Source: CBDDKW01 sp965230425 (GTDB lineage Bacteria > Pseudomonadota > Gammaproteobacteria > UBA1113). From it: a stretch of DNA of 64,000 bases. The first letter of the stretch is position 1, and every line of letters begins with the position of its first letter. The position numbers were made by a program, and so were the translations under genes. Positions 54,991 to 63,245 of the stretch are shown here, piece by piece. The DNA is taken from NCBI GenBank assembly GCA_965230425.1, contig CBDDKW010000020.1:1-64000 (forward strand), given 5' to 3'. Below the pieces are notes generated by a model, which ran no database searches, had not been told where the DNA came from, and saw only the letters and a program-made list of their open reading frames with translations.

Positions 54991-55917
54991 TTACTCTAAT
55001 AATTGTGAGTTAATACGTAGTATTGATGCCTTCGCTTCTTGTGTCAATTGTGCATCACCAATATCATGGCCGTAAAGCATGACAGTCATTGCTATATATA
55101 GTCCAATGAAGCGAGCACAGGCATAGGTTTGTGAATCGATATCACCATAAATATCAAAAAAAGCTTGATGATAATCCCTTGGGTAAAAGTTAAAAACCAC
55201 ACCAAGATCAACTGCTGGATTATTAAGACCAACATCACCCCAATCAATGACACCAATTAGCTGATTATCATCAAACATAAGATGACGAGAATATAAGTCT
55301 CCATGTACGAGCACTTTTGTTTGAGGTAATTTAACAGCCGTTGCAATTTCTATTTCTTTATTAAAGATTGCTGGGTTAACTGTAGCAATTTTTCGTGCGT
55401 TAATTTTTTCTACTCGCTCTGTTAAGGCATTTACTGTGCCTGTAATATGTGTTCTATCAAACACCTGGTCCTTTGCGCCTATTGCGCGTGCTTTGGTTTC
55501 AGTAATGCTATGTAGTTGCTTTAAAAATTTAGCAAGTTTTGTGATACTATTCTTGCGTGTAGTTTCTGAAAGATTAGCCTGGCTGCCAGGCTTTCCGCTA
55601 ATCATTGCATAACCGTGAAAATGGTAGGGATAATCTTCACTGGGTATTCCCGTATAAATAGGGTTAGGTATTTTCAGATTGAGTCGATTTTGCAAATGTT
55701 GCAATACTGCATTCTCCCGTTCAATCAGTGAGGCTGCACATGCCCGATGCGGGAACCTAAAAACAAATCGATCATTAATAAGAAATACTTTGTTATCCCA
55801 TCCTTCGCCAATACATTTTATCTTTAGAGGTGAAAGGTCAGGAAATTGCTTTTCAAGGATTATTTTAACCAAATCATCAGTTATATTAAAGTCTGGATGC
55901 CATAACTCAGTACTCAT
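54991..55917 (-). CDS. APH-family phosphotransferase
   Basis: 308 residues, first gene of a two-kinase operon. N-lobe: GEGWDNKVFLINDRFVFRFP; the catalytic loop is VLVHGDLYSRHLMF; the metal site VIDWGDVGLNNPAVDL. GGAT precedes the start. Related to macrolide/aminoglycoside kinases and to many uncharacterised small-molecule kinases, so the substrate is open. Confidence 0.82.
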   Translation of the reverse strand: MSTELWHPDFNITDDLVKIILEKQFPDLSPLKIKCIGEGWDNKVFLINDRFVFRFPHRACAASLIERENAVLQHLQNRLNLKIPNPIYTGIPSEDYPYHFHGYAMISGKPGSQANLSETTRKNSITKLAKFLKQLHSITETKARAIGAKDQVFDRTHITGTVNALTERVEKINARKIATVNPAIFNKEIEIATAVKLPQTKVLVHGDLYSRHLMFDDNQLIGVIDWGDVGLNNPAVDLGVVFNFYPRDYHQAFFDIYGDIDSQTYACARFIGLYIAMTVMLYGHDIGDAQLTQEAKASILRINSQLLE

Positions 55918-56442
55918 AATCTTTATCCAAAGTTTCCATAAATGATTTTATTTAGTTTATAAATTAATCGCTGTGCTGCGCGTAATTTTGGGGTATATTT
56001 TATCACAGCGTTTCTTGATAAGTTGTTGATTTTTGTATTTAACAAGTGCCCATCTCTCATTATTCAGTAAATTGAGAGTAAGCTCTCTATTGTGTTGACA
56101 GAGTGTTGAGTATCGTCATTGTAACAACTAGTAATTGCATTTTGACCGTCACACCAGATGTAAAGATAGACCAGTTCGGCATGGCTAATTCTTATATTAA
56201 TAGCTGTTTTTTGTCTAAATACAATTTTACTTAGAGTAATGCTGATATATTATGTTAAAATCGGCGCTCGATCGCATAATTCAATAATTTTCAAATTTAT
56301 ACAAGGTTTTGATTTTTAAATGCGATTGTCTAGAGCCTAGTATGCTCTATTTTGGAACATACTGTGAGCTAAAATAGGTTGTTGAAAATAAATGCCATAA
56401 ATATACTTTGTAAATGTTTAAATTTATGCCTAGGAGATATAG
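55918..56442. other. Intergenic region with a promoter-like motif
   Basis: 525 bp with no convincing gene. At 56226-56261 the motif TTTACTTAG-N15-TTATGTTAAAAT recurs with identical spacing at 57728-57763 upstream of panD. It may be a promoter or operator class. Confidence 0.4.
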
Positions 56443-57495
56443 ATGGACAGTCATGAGCAAGCAAGCAATCATAGTAAGCGTTTGATACGCAATAGTACGG
56501 CTGAATTTTTGATTTTTACAGGCCAGAATGATGAGCAAAGTATTGAAGCTCGCTATGAAAATGAGACTATTTGGTTATCACAAAAGTTAATGGCAGAATT
56601 ATTCGATGTTGATATTCGTACAATTAGTGAGCACCTTAAGAATATTTTTGCGCAAGGAGAAGTCAGTTCTGAGGCAACTATCCGGAAATTCCGGATAGTT
56701 CAAAAAGAGGGCTCTCGTGATGTTGAGCGTAATATTGATTTCTATAACCTAGATGCGATCATTTCCGTTGGTTATCGAGTTAACTCAGTGCGAGCGACTC
56801 AATTCCGCCAGTGGGCCACGCAGGTGCTAAAAGAATTTGCTATCAAGGGCTATGTGTTGGATAAAGAACGCATGGAGAATGGGGCATATCTTGGACAAGA
56901 CTATTTTGAGCGTTTGCTAGAAGAAATCCGAGAGATCCGCCTCAGTGAGCGTCGATTCTATCAAAAAATTACCGATATTTATGCTACAAGTGTAGATTAC
57001 AATAAGGATGCTCCAACTACCAAAGCATTTTTCGCTAAGGTCCAGAATAAGCTGCATTTTGCGATACATGGTTATACTGCTGCTGAATTAATTGTTAATC
57101 GTGCTGATGGTGAAACTATTAATATGGGTTTAACATCTTGGGAGAGAGCGCCAGAAGGTAAGATTATGAAAACTGATGTATCCATCGCAAAAAATTATCT
57201 AACACAGGATGAATTAGCATCACTTGGCCGTATCGTGAATAGCTATCTTGATTTGGCAGAGGAACGAGCTAAAAGAAAAATTCCAATGACCATGGAAGAT
57301 TGGGGAAAGCGATTAGATTTGTTTTTAGAATTTGATGACCGAGAAATTCTGCAAAATAGTGGCAAGGTGACGGCAAAATTAGCCAAAGAATATGCAGAAA
57401 GTGAGTTTGAAAAATATCGGATAATTCAAGATAGACTCTTTGAAAGTGATTTTGACAGAGTCATCAAGCAACTTAATAAAAATGAGGATACATAA
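56443..57495 (+). CDS. RhuM-family protein
   Basis: 350 residues of the RhuM (virulence-associated) family: SIEARYENETIWLSQKLMAELF, VDIRTISEHLKNIF, the central IDFYNLDAIISVGYRVNSVRA and FRQWATQVLKEFAIKGYVLD. The N-terminal half resembles Bro/KilA-type DNA-binding domains of phages. The rest is alpha-helical and ends with YAESEFEKYRIIQDRLFESD. AGGAG lies 6 bases before the ATG. Members often sit in islands; some are toxin-like partners of Fic/Doc, but no Fic gene is next to this one. Function is unproven. Confidence 0.85.
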   Translation: MDSHEQASNHSKRLIRNSTAEFLIFTGQNDEQSIEARYENETIWLSQKLMAELFDVDIRTISEHLKNIFAQGEVSSEATIRKFRIVQKEGSRDVERNIDFYNLDAIISVGYRVNSVRATQFRQWATQVLKEFAIKGYVLDKERMENGAYLGQDYFERLLEEIREIRLSERRFYQKITDIYATSVDYNKDAPTTKAFFAKVQNKLHFAIHGYTAAELIVNRADGETINMGLTSWERAPEGKIMKTDVSIAKNYLTQDELASLGRIVNSYLDLAEERAKRKIPMTMEDWGKRLDLFLEFDDREILQNSGKVTAKLAKEYAESEFEKYRIIQDRLFESDFDRVIKQLNKNEDT

Positions 57496-57727
57496 ACTCC
57501 TGCATTTATGGCTTACCAAACTACATTGCAATTAAACGGCAGGTTATTATCTTATGCTAGATAGAAAATGTCATGCTTTTTTCTTTAGGCATGTTTGTAT
57601 CACTTTTTTGTTTACTGGCTACCTTCCGTATTGGGGGAGACAAGTTACTACAACGCTTAAAAATTAGTGATAAATTAAAATTTAATTGGTCTTTAGTAAA
57701 CTATCCCATTTCATATTTAAAGACAAG

Positions 57728-57763
57728 TTTACTTAGGATTAAGATTACTTTTTATGTTAAAAT
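57728..57763 (+). promoter_or_regulatory. Promoter-like motif upstream of panD
   Basis: TTTACTTAG-N15-TTATGTTAAAAT, matching the motif at 56226-56261 in sequence and spacing. It lies about 90 bp before panD. The surrounding 356 bp hold no credible gene; a 74-codon frame at 57573 lacks a ribosome site. Confidence 0.35.
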
Positions 57764-57851
57764 GAATGCCAATTTTAAGGCATTTAGTCTTGGGTAACAT
57801 ATGGTCATTAGCTTGATTGTTTATTGATTGAAAACTAAAGGTGGTTTTAGT

Positions 57852-58235
57852 ATGAACAGAAATTTTTTAAAATCAAAAATACATCGGGCTACGGTAACCG
57901 ATTCAAATTTAAGTTATGTTGGGTCAATTTCTTTGTGTCCGCGCTTGATGAAAGCAGCGGATATTCTGGAAAATGAGGAAGTACACATTTTAAATTGCAA
58001 TAATGGTGCACGATTTACCACATATGTTATTCGTGGTGCTGAAAATGATGCTATTTTGAATGGTGCTGCTGCAAGATTGATTCAGCCTGGAGATATTATC
58101 TTGATTCTAACTTACTGCAGTTTAAGTGAGGCAGAAATTGCAAACCACAAACCCAAAATTATACAAGTGAACGCAAACAATGAAATACAGGCCTTAGGTG
58201 ATGAATCAATAGTGACACATGCTGATGCATCATGA
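57852..58235 (+). CDS. panD: Aspartate 1-decarboxylase
   Basis: Converts L-aspartate to beta-alanine for pantothenate and coenzyme A. 127 residues from ATG 57852 (MNRNFLKSKIHRATVTD), normal length. The proenzyme self-cleaves at Gly-Ser to give the pyruvoyl cofactor; here the site reads SYVGSIS near residue 24-25. LENEEVHILNCNNGARFTTYVI and GAAARLIQPGDIILILTYC follow as in the family. No panB or panC is adjacent. Confidence 0.9.
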   Translation: MNRNFLKSKIHRATVTDSNLSYVGSISLCPRLMKAADILENEEVHILNCNNGARFTTYVIRGAENDAILNGAAARLIQPGDIILILTYCSLSEAEIANHKPKIIQVNANNEIQALGDESIVTHADAS

Positions 58236-58283
58236 TTTGATTAAGGATCTTAGGCCAGAAGCAATTCAACACCATATAGATTT

Positions 58284-58976
58284 TTATTCTAAAATCTCAA
58301 TCGAATCCGAATAGTACCAAGGGAACATATCCCGGCGGAGCTTAGCCATATAGGATTTGTTTTCAGCTTTGCGTGTTAAGTTGTAGAAAATGACACCTTC
58401 AGCAAAAACTGCATTCTCATAACCGGCTCTTTTGCTGTGAAATAGGCTTTTCAAATGATGCTGGAACCAAAAACTAAAATTTTCAAAATTCCTTTCATGC
58501 TCATGAAAAGATTTGTACTTTAGGTGTTTAATGGCTTTTTCAAACGGATACCAAATGTGATTATCTAGCTGATAAGGGTTACCTTGAAGTTTAGGACCAA
58601 TCACTTCACCCGCTTGTTCAACATTATCTTCTACATAACCTTTCTGGATGGCCGAAAATACTCCCTCGATAATGAAGGTTTTTCCCTTCATTATTTGTAG
58701 AGGATCAATGACATTTTTTCTATTTTGCAATGCTTGCAAGCGACTATTCTGTGTTTTTATTTTGACGTTCGTACCATCGAGCTTTTCAACAGCGATGGTA
58801 TCAGGATCATTGAATACCCACTCAAAGCCAGGGTTTATTTCATCTACGACCAAGTAGACTTCAGGTTTGCGTAACTGTAAACGTCTGCCATGCTTTTTAA
58901 AATCGTTCTCATTGACACGAAAAGTCTTGCGAGTATAAGGGCATTCTATTTTGGGGAAGTCAGTTAAAGTTTCCAT
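58284..58976 (-). CDS. RNA-ligase-like nucleotidyltransferase
   Basis: 230 residues with the covalent nucleotidyltransferase motifs in order: motif I K65-L-D-G in VEKLDGTNVKIK, a motif III-like FIIEGVFSAIQKG, motif IV FAEGVIFYN, and motif V YMAKLRRDMF. This is the pattern of the RNA ligase/RNA-ligase-like family, which joins RNA ends through a lysyl-AMP intermediate. Short length suggests a catalytic core without accessory domains. The native substrate is unknown. It sits next to dinD on the same strand (121 bp apart), so a damage-related context is possible but unproven. Confidence 0.75.
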   Translation of the reverse strand: METLTDFPKIECPYTRKTFRVNENDFKKHGRRLQLRKPEVYLVVDEINPGFEWVFNDPDTIAVEKLDGTNVKIKTQNSRLQALQNRKNVIDPLQIMKGKTFIIEGVFSAIQKGYVEDNVEQAGEVIGPKLQGNPYQLDNHIWYPFEKAIKHLKYKSFHEHERNFENFSFWFQHHLKSLFHSKRAGYENAVFAEGVIFYNLTRKAENKSYMAKLRRDMFPWYYSDSIEILE

Positions 58977-59096
58977 AAATTATCTCGGTTAATCGAATTA
59001 AAAAAATTAATTGTGTATTATATTTATTATAATTTAAAGTTGATAAAGATTCATAATACTTAGCCATTGGAATAGTTTTCATCAATGCTTGCTTAA

Positions 59097-59933
59097 CTAC
59101 AAAGAATCAGGCGCTTTCAAAGACTTCTTCTTCTCAGCATCTAACCTACGTTCAACTTTTTTCACATCTTCTGCGGGGGATAGTTTTTCGGGTGCAATAC
59201 CTCTTTCTAAAAGTGTTTCTCGCACGGCTTCGTTATTCGTAACATGTTCTTCTGCAATAGATTGTTCTGTCATCATGCCATGCTCTTTGGCATTAAAAAT
59301 AGTAATTTCTGTTGCGAAGTCTTTTGCTTTCAAAATAATAGTTGGGGCAAAATCAGCCAGTGGTCGTTTTTCTGGTACCTCCCATTGCTTTTTCATCGCT
59401 TGAGTCGACTTGCTGAAAAGCGCATGATCGCCTTTGTTGCGGATTATAGCAAAATTATTATTACCATCAGTTTGCTCATAGATAACTTGTGATAGTTCTT
59501 TTTCAGTGTTAGATAATTTTTTGCGTGCAGAAATGCGTTCATTTTCTAGTAGACGTTGTTCAATTAATTCTGCTTTTCGAGTTTGGACTGCAAAATAGGT
59601 TTGGGCAAAAGCAATTTCTTGTTTTCGAGGGTCGCCATTTTGTGCAATTAAATAACAGGCATAGCGTGTAAGCATGATATCTTTGATCGTTTTTTGTGCG
59701 CCTTTGGGCATTTGGATCGTTTTCCTGACGTCAGGAAAATGGTCAATGATTGCATGTCCGGAGGTTTCACAGGCTACCTTCGCCTTAGAAATTACATTCT
59801 CAAAATTCTCCCATTTCCCATACCCCAAAAGCTTTTGTAGGTCACGAGCTAACCAATACTCTATACCTTCTTCAGTTTGACAAGCGTGCGACTCAAAATT
59901 ATTTGTTAGTGTATTAACAATCTCTTTTTTCAT
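59097..59933 (-). CDS. dinD: DNA-damage-inducible protein D
   Basis: 278 residues. The N-terminal BRO-like part (EGIEYWLARDLQKLLGYGKWENF) and the conserved VRKTIQMPKGAQKTIKDIML TRYACYL segment identify DinD; the C-terminal half carries the NNNFAIIRNKGDHALF and AEEHVTNNEAVRETLLERGI stretches. E. coli DinD is an SOS-induced inhibitor of RecA strand exchange. I see no LexA CTGT-N8-ACAG box directly upstream, so SOS control is not supported here. AGGA precedes the ATG. Confidence 0.88.
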   Translation of the reverse strand: MKKEIVNTLTNNFESHACQTEEGIEYWLARDLQKLLGYGKWENFENVISKAKVACETSGHAIIDHFPDVRKTIQMPKGAQKTIKDIMLTRYACYLIAQNGDPRKQEIAFAQTYFAVQTRKAELIEQRLLENERISARKKLSNTEKELSQVIYEQTDGNNNFAIIRNKGDHALFSKSTQAMKKQWEVPEKRPLADFAPTIILKAKDFATEITIFNAKEHGMMTEQSIAEEHVTNNEAVRETLLERGIAPEKLSPAEDVKKVERRLDAEKKKSLKAPDSL

Positions 59934-60115
59934 AATAAATTCCTATTTATTTTTTCAATTATTACTAATTTCTATAATGATATTAAGCTCTTACATATGT
60001 CCCACTGTTAGATACGATTTTGCGGGTTTTAAATGAATATTATTATGCAAAGAATAAATAAAAAATTCTAATATATCAAGAGATTTAAGATGTTATTGAA
60101 GTATTTAGGGGGTCA

Positions 60116-60222
60116 ATTTGGTGGAGGCGGCGGGACAAATTTGCCTGGAGCAAATTTGGACGCACGTAGTGCGCCGCGCAGCGGTGAAAACCAAGGATGG
60201 TTTTCATCAATTGAACCCGCGT
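60116..60222. repeat. Partial duplicate of the tmRNA 3' end split by a palindromic insert
   Basis: Twenty bases at 60116-60135 are identical to the tmRNA 3' terminus at 60270-60289. TTGAACCCGCGT at 60211-60222 matches the next tmRNA bases at 60291-60302. Between them sit 75 bp of small hairpins: CAAATTTG/CAAATTTG, GACGCAC/GTGCGCC (one wobble) and GAAAACCA/TGGTTTTC. The join AACCCGC/GCGGGTT forms another. This looks like an attachment-site scar later hit by a palindromic element. Confidence 0.65.
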
Positions 60223-60272
60223 AGCGGGTTAAAGTTCTATCGCGATTCCATTAATTCCAATTTACTCATATT

Positions 60273-60654
60273 TGGTGGAGGCGGCGGGAGTTGAACCCGC
60301 GTCCGCAAGCCCTCTGCCATCGGCTCTACATGCTTAGTCACATTCTTAGTTTTAACTACTTCTTCCCAACATGACAGGGAAGCGAAATAGCGAGTCCTAA
60401 AAAAGTTTAACCAATCTAGCAAGGACAACTAAACGGGCGATCTTATGAACTATGACCATCGATACTGAACCCATAAGCAAGTTCAGGCGATGGCGCTTTG
60501 CTGGTGTTTAGGCAGCAACGGCCGCGAGGTCGCGACCAGCGAAATATTTGTCGTTTTTGGCAAATATTTGGTTTGTAGCATTTTTTACGAGGATAGCCAC
60601 TTCCTCGGCATGCACCTCAGGTTTCGCGACCGACGTCGAAGCCATGTCGCCCCC
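60273..60654 (-). ncRNA. ssrA: Transfer-messenger RNA (tmRNA)
   Basis: 382 nt rescue RNA for stalled ribosomes. The 5' end reads GGGGGCGACATGGCTTCGACG; GGTGCATGCCGAGG and CCTCGTAAAA match pseudoknot 1 of E. coli ssrA; the 3' end has the T-arm GGGTTCAACTCCCGCC and encoded CCACCA. The tag frame runs from the resume codon GCC to TAA near 60507: AKNDKYFAGRDLAAVAA, 17 residues ending in the usual small hydrophobic degron. Frames seen here by ORF finding are not proteins. Confidence 0.95.
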
Positions 60655-60691
60655 TAAGTAGAAATAACGCTCTGTATAACGTAGGTTGCGC

Positions 60692-60720
60692 ATTATACTG
60701 GCTATTTATAATAGTTACAA
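60692..60720 (-). promoter_or_regulatory. sigma70-type promoter of ssrA
   Basis: On the - strand TTGTAA (60720-60715), 17-bp spacer, TATAAT (60697-60692). It lies about 40 bp before the mature tmRNA 5' end, leaving a short leader for RNase P processing. Confidence 0.8.
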
Positions 60721-60853
60721 TATTAATTGTATTCATATTTGCATTTTTTTCAAGCTCATTTACGAAAAAAACGCTAATTTGTCTATATAGCTTTGGCTGT
60801 CTATAGTATGTAAGGTAACTTATTGTTATAGAGTCAGTTTTTAGGGAATGATC

Positions 60854-63163
60854 ATGGACTTGGCAAAAATAAAGCGATGGAACAGCTACTTACTGGCTAT
60901 ATTATTAGTCTTTAGTATGGCGAGCAGCTTTGCTGCGACGCAGAGCGCAAAAGCCGAACAGTTTGATAATAAACGTGCTATCAGCTTAATGACTAAGTAT
61001 CGTGCTTATCTCAAACGTACCAAACTCACCATCAAACAATTAGATTACCGGGTGAAGAATCTAGAAACCATGCAGCACATTGCCCGGGCTTGTGCAGAGA
61101 AATCACGTAGTCAATTAAAAGCAATTAATGAGTTATTAAAAACAGACCATGAAATACATGAGGCAGAAAGTTCCAATAACTATAAAGAATACCTCACTGA
61201 ACGTAAAAGCCTCTACGGCAAGCGAGCAGCCGAGTGTAGTTTATTTGATTTGCGTGCGGAAGAGTTAGTCGTTGCCTACAAAAGTAAAATTCAAGAAATC
61301 AATGCCGAGGCGACGATTTCCAAAAGCGAGCCATTATGGACTTTGCTGCGTCTCGAAAATATCAGCAAGATTGAAATTAAACATTTAGACAAAAGCACGC
61401 GCTTTCAAGGTGAGATAGTCTTCAAACAAGCCGATCTATGGTTATTATTAGGTATATCACTCAGTGCACTCATTATTGGTAGTGTTATCAGTGTCTATGC
61501 GGGTCATCGACTCAAAGCACAGTCGCAGAATGTGTCTATTAAGGCCGCCATATTAAAAACCCTAAAAATCTACACGATTCCGGTATTACTTGTCAGTGCT
61601 TTACATTTATGGGTGCAGTTTATTACAGCAGATATGATATTTAAACCACCCATGCTGCTGATTAGCCACTATGTGATGTTATACGTTTTCTTAATTACTG
61701 GGCTAGGTTTTATTTTTACCCGCAATAATCCACTTTTAAATATTATGCATATCAAACCACCACTAGCACGTAAATTCTTTGTGGATTTCTTTATGTTAGG
61801 TGGATTAATATTAATTTACTTTGCTGTGAATGCGATGTTTAGTTTGCGTTATTTCGATTCCACCTTGCTTGATTTAATTCGCATTGCGTATATCACTTTG
61901 TTAACAATCCTAGTGGTACGTATCTGTTGGTTATTTACTAAGTTAAATGTATCGAATAAAAGTAATCCCATACTCTATCTTATCCGCTTAATTTTGCTAT
62001 TTATTTTAGTCGGCGTTTTAGTCATATCATGCTTAGGTTATTATCATCTGGGCTTGTTTTTTATTTTAGGTATTTTAGATACAGTGCTCATTCTCGGCGC
62101 ATTGTATGCGCTGATTTACCTGACTTCATGGACTGTAGCGTTTCTACAGGAACCAAAACATGCCATCTCTCGACGCGTACATCTTTATCTAGGCGTGAGA
62201 GTCAATAAGCGAATCGTTGAATTTACAATTTTAAAAGGCTTATTATACATCTGTTATATATTAGCGGCATGTTATGGATTAATGCGTGTATGGCAAATGT
62301 CGAGTTTAACAATTGATAATGCGAAAAGTTATTTCTTTGCAGGGATCAAGTTTTCAGATTTTAGTATTGTACCTGTGGGCATACTATTAGGCGTATTAGC
62401 TTTTTGTATCGTCAATTTATTAGGTCGACTCATCGCTGCAAAAATGACCCGTGGTTATACGGGCAAAGCCAGTCATGAAGCGCAAGTAGCCGTTGCATCC
62501 TTAGTCAATTATTTGTTTTTTATCGTTGCGCTTATCATAGGTATGTTATTTTCAGGAGTGGACTTTACTGGTTTAGCCATCATCATTGGTGCTTTATCTG
62601 TAGGGGTAGGTATAGGCTTGAAAGATATTGTCAATGATATCGTGTCGGGTATTGTGATTTTATTAGAACAGTCCATTAAACCTGGTGATCGGATTCTGGT
62701 AGATAATTATGAAGGCACCGTGAAAAAAATCAGAGTGCGTTCTACACAAATAGTCACGCCAGCCAAAGAAGATATCATCGTACCTAATTCACGTATGATG
62801 GTCGCTGAAGTAGTGAATTTCATGTTTCGTGATAGTCTCTGGCGAGTCACCGCCCGAGTGGGGGTGACTTATGATTCTGATGTAGATTATGTGCGTGAGG
62901 CATTATTAGAAGTGGCGCATGGCAATAAGGAAGTAGAGCAAGATGAACCAAACCAACCGGTAGTCATGTTACGTGAATTTGAAGATAGCAATATGCAATT
63001 CGAACTGTGGGCGATATTAAAAGATGTGAATAGAAAAAACTATGTTGCTAGTGATTTGAATTTTGCAATTGCAGAGAAATTCAAAGAAAAAGGTATTATG
63101 TTTGCTTTTCCACAATGTGATTTGCATGTGAAAGAGCCTGTTATATTGAAGTCATCGGAGTAA
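60854..63163 (+). CDS. Mechanosensitive channel, MscS family (MscK/KefA-like)
   Basis: 769 residues from ATG 60854 (MDLAKIKRW), with AGGGA 6 bases upstream; an ATG two codons earlier overlaps that site. Order: signal peptide to about residue 33 (ending SAKA), a charged periplasmic coiled-coil domain (about 35-190), about ten membrane helices (195-570), then the MscS pore helix and beta domain (IIIGALSVGVGIGLKDIVND, GDRILVDNYEGTVKKI, VTPAKEDIIVPNSRMM). Intermediate in size between MscS and the ~1100-residue MscK. It opens on membrane tension to release solutes during osmotic downshock, from family knowledge. Monocistronic. Confidence 0.9.
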   Translation: MDLAKIKRWNSYLLAILLVFSMASSFAATQSAKAEQFDNKRAISLMTKYRAYLKRTKLTIKQLDYRVKNLETMQHIARACAEKSRSQLKAINELLKTDHEIHEAESSNNYKEYLTERKSLYGKRAAECSLFDLRAEELVVAYKSKIQEINAEATISKSEPLWTLLRLENISKIEIKHLDKSTRFQGEIVFKQADLWLLLGISLSALIIGSVISVYAGHRLKAQSQNVSIKAAILKTLKIYTIPVLLVSALHLWVQFITADMIFKPPMLLISHYVMLYVFLITGLGFIFTRNNPLLNIMHIKPPLARKFFVDFFMLGGLILIYFAVNAMFSLRYFDSTLLDLIRIAYITLLTILVVRICWLFTKLNVSNKSNPILYLIRLILLFILVGVLVISCLGYYHLGLFFILGILDTVLILGALYALIYLTSWTVAFLQEPKHAISRRVHLYLGVRVNKRIVEFTILKGLLYICYILAACYGLMRVWQMSSLTIDNAKSYFFAGIKFSDFSIVPVGILLGVLAFCIVNLLGRLIAAKMTRGYTGKASHEAQVAVASLVNYLFFIVALIIGMLFSGVDFTGLAIIIGALSVGVGIGLKDIVNDIVSGIVILLEQSIKPGDRILVDNYEGTVKKIRVRSTQIVTPAKEDIIVPNSRMMVAEVVNFMFRDSLWRVTARVGVTYDSDVDYVREALLEVAHGNKEVEQDEPNQPVVMLREFEDSNMQFELWAILKDVNRKNYVASDLNFAIAEKFKEKGIMFAFPQCDLHVKEPVILKSSE

Positions 63164-63245
63164 TACCGCCAACTTCCACTAGACGCCAGACAACTGATAA
63201 TTTATCATACAGTCTTTCAATAAAAATAATAATAAAGAGGCCATC

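Noticed and set aside
46165..55917. Integron or resistance transposon
   Set aside because: No integrase, attC sites, transposase or flanking insertion sequences are visible, and base composition matches the neighbours.
57573..57797. 74-codon hydrophobic ORF before panD
   Set aside because: No ribosome-binding site, low-complexity AT-rich content, and it runs through the promoter-like motif.
59934..60000. LexA box upstream of dinD
   Set aside because: CTGT occurs near 60004 but no ACAG lies at the required spacing.
60237..60428. 63-codon ORF ending in tmRNA 3' sequence
   Set aside because: Lies in the tmRNA acceptor half and the flanking spacer; no ribosome site.
60508..60693. 61-codon ORF overlapping ssrA
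   Set aside because: It is the tmRNA tag frame extended upstream through structured RNA, not an independent protein.
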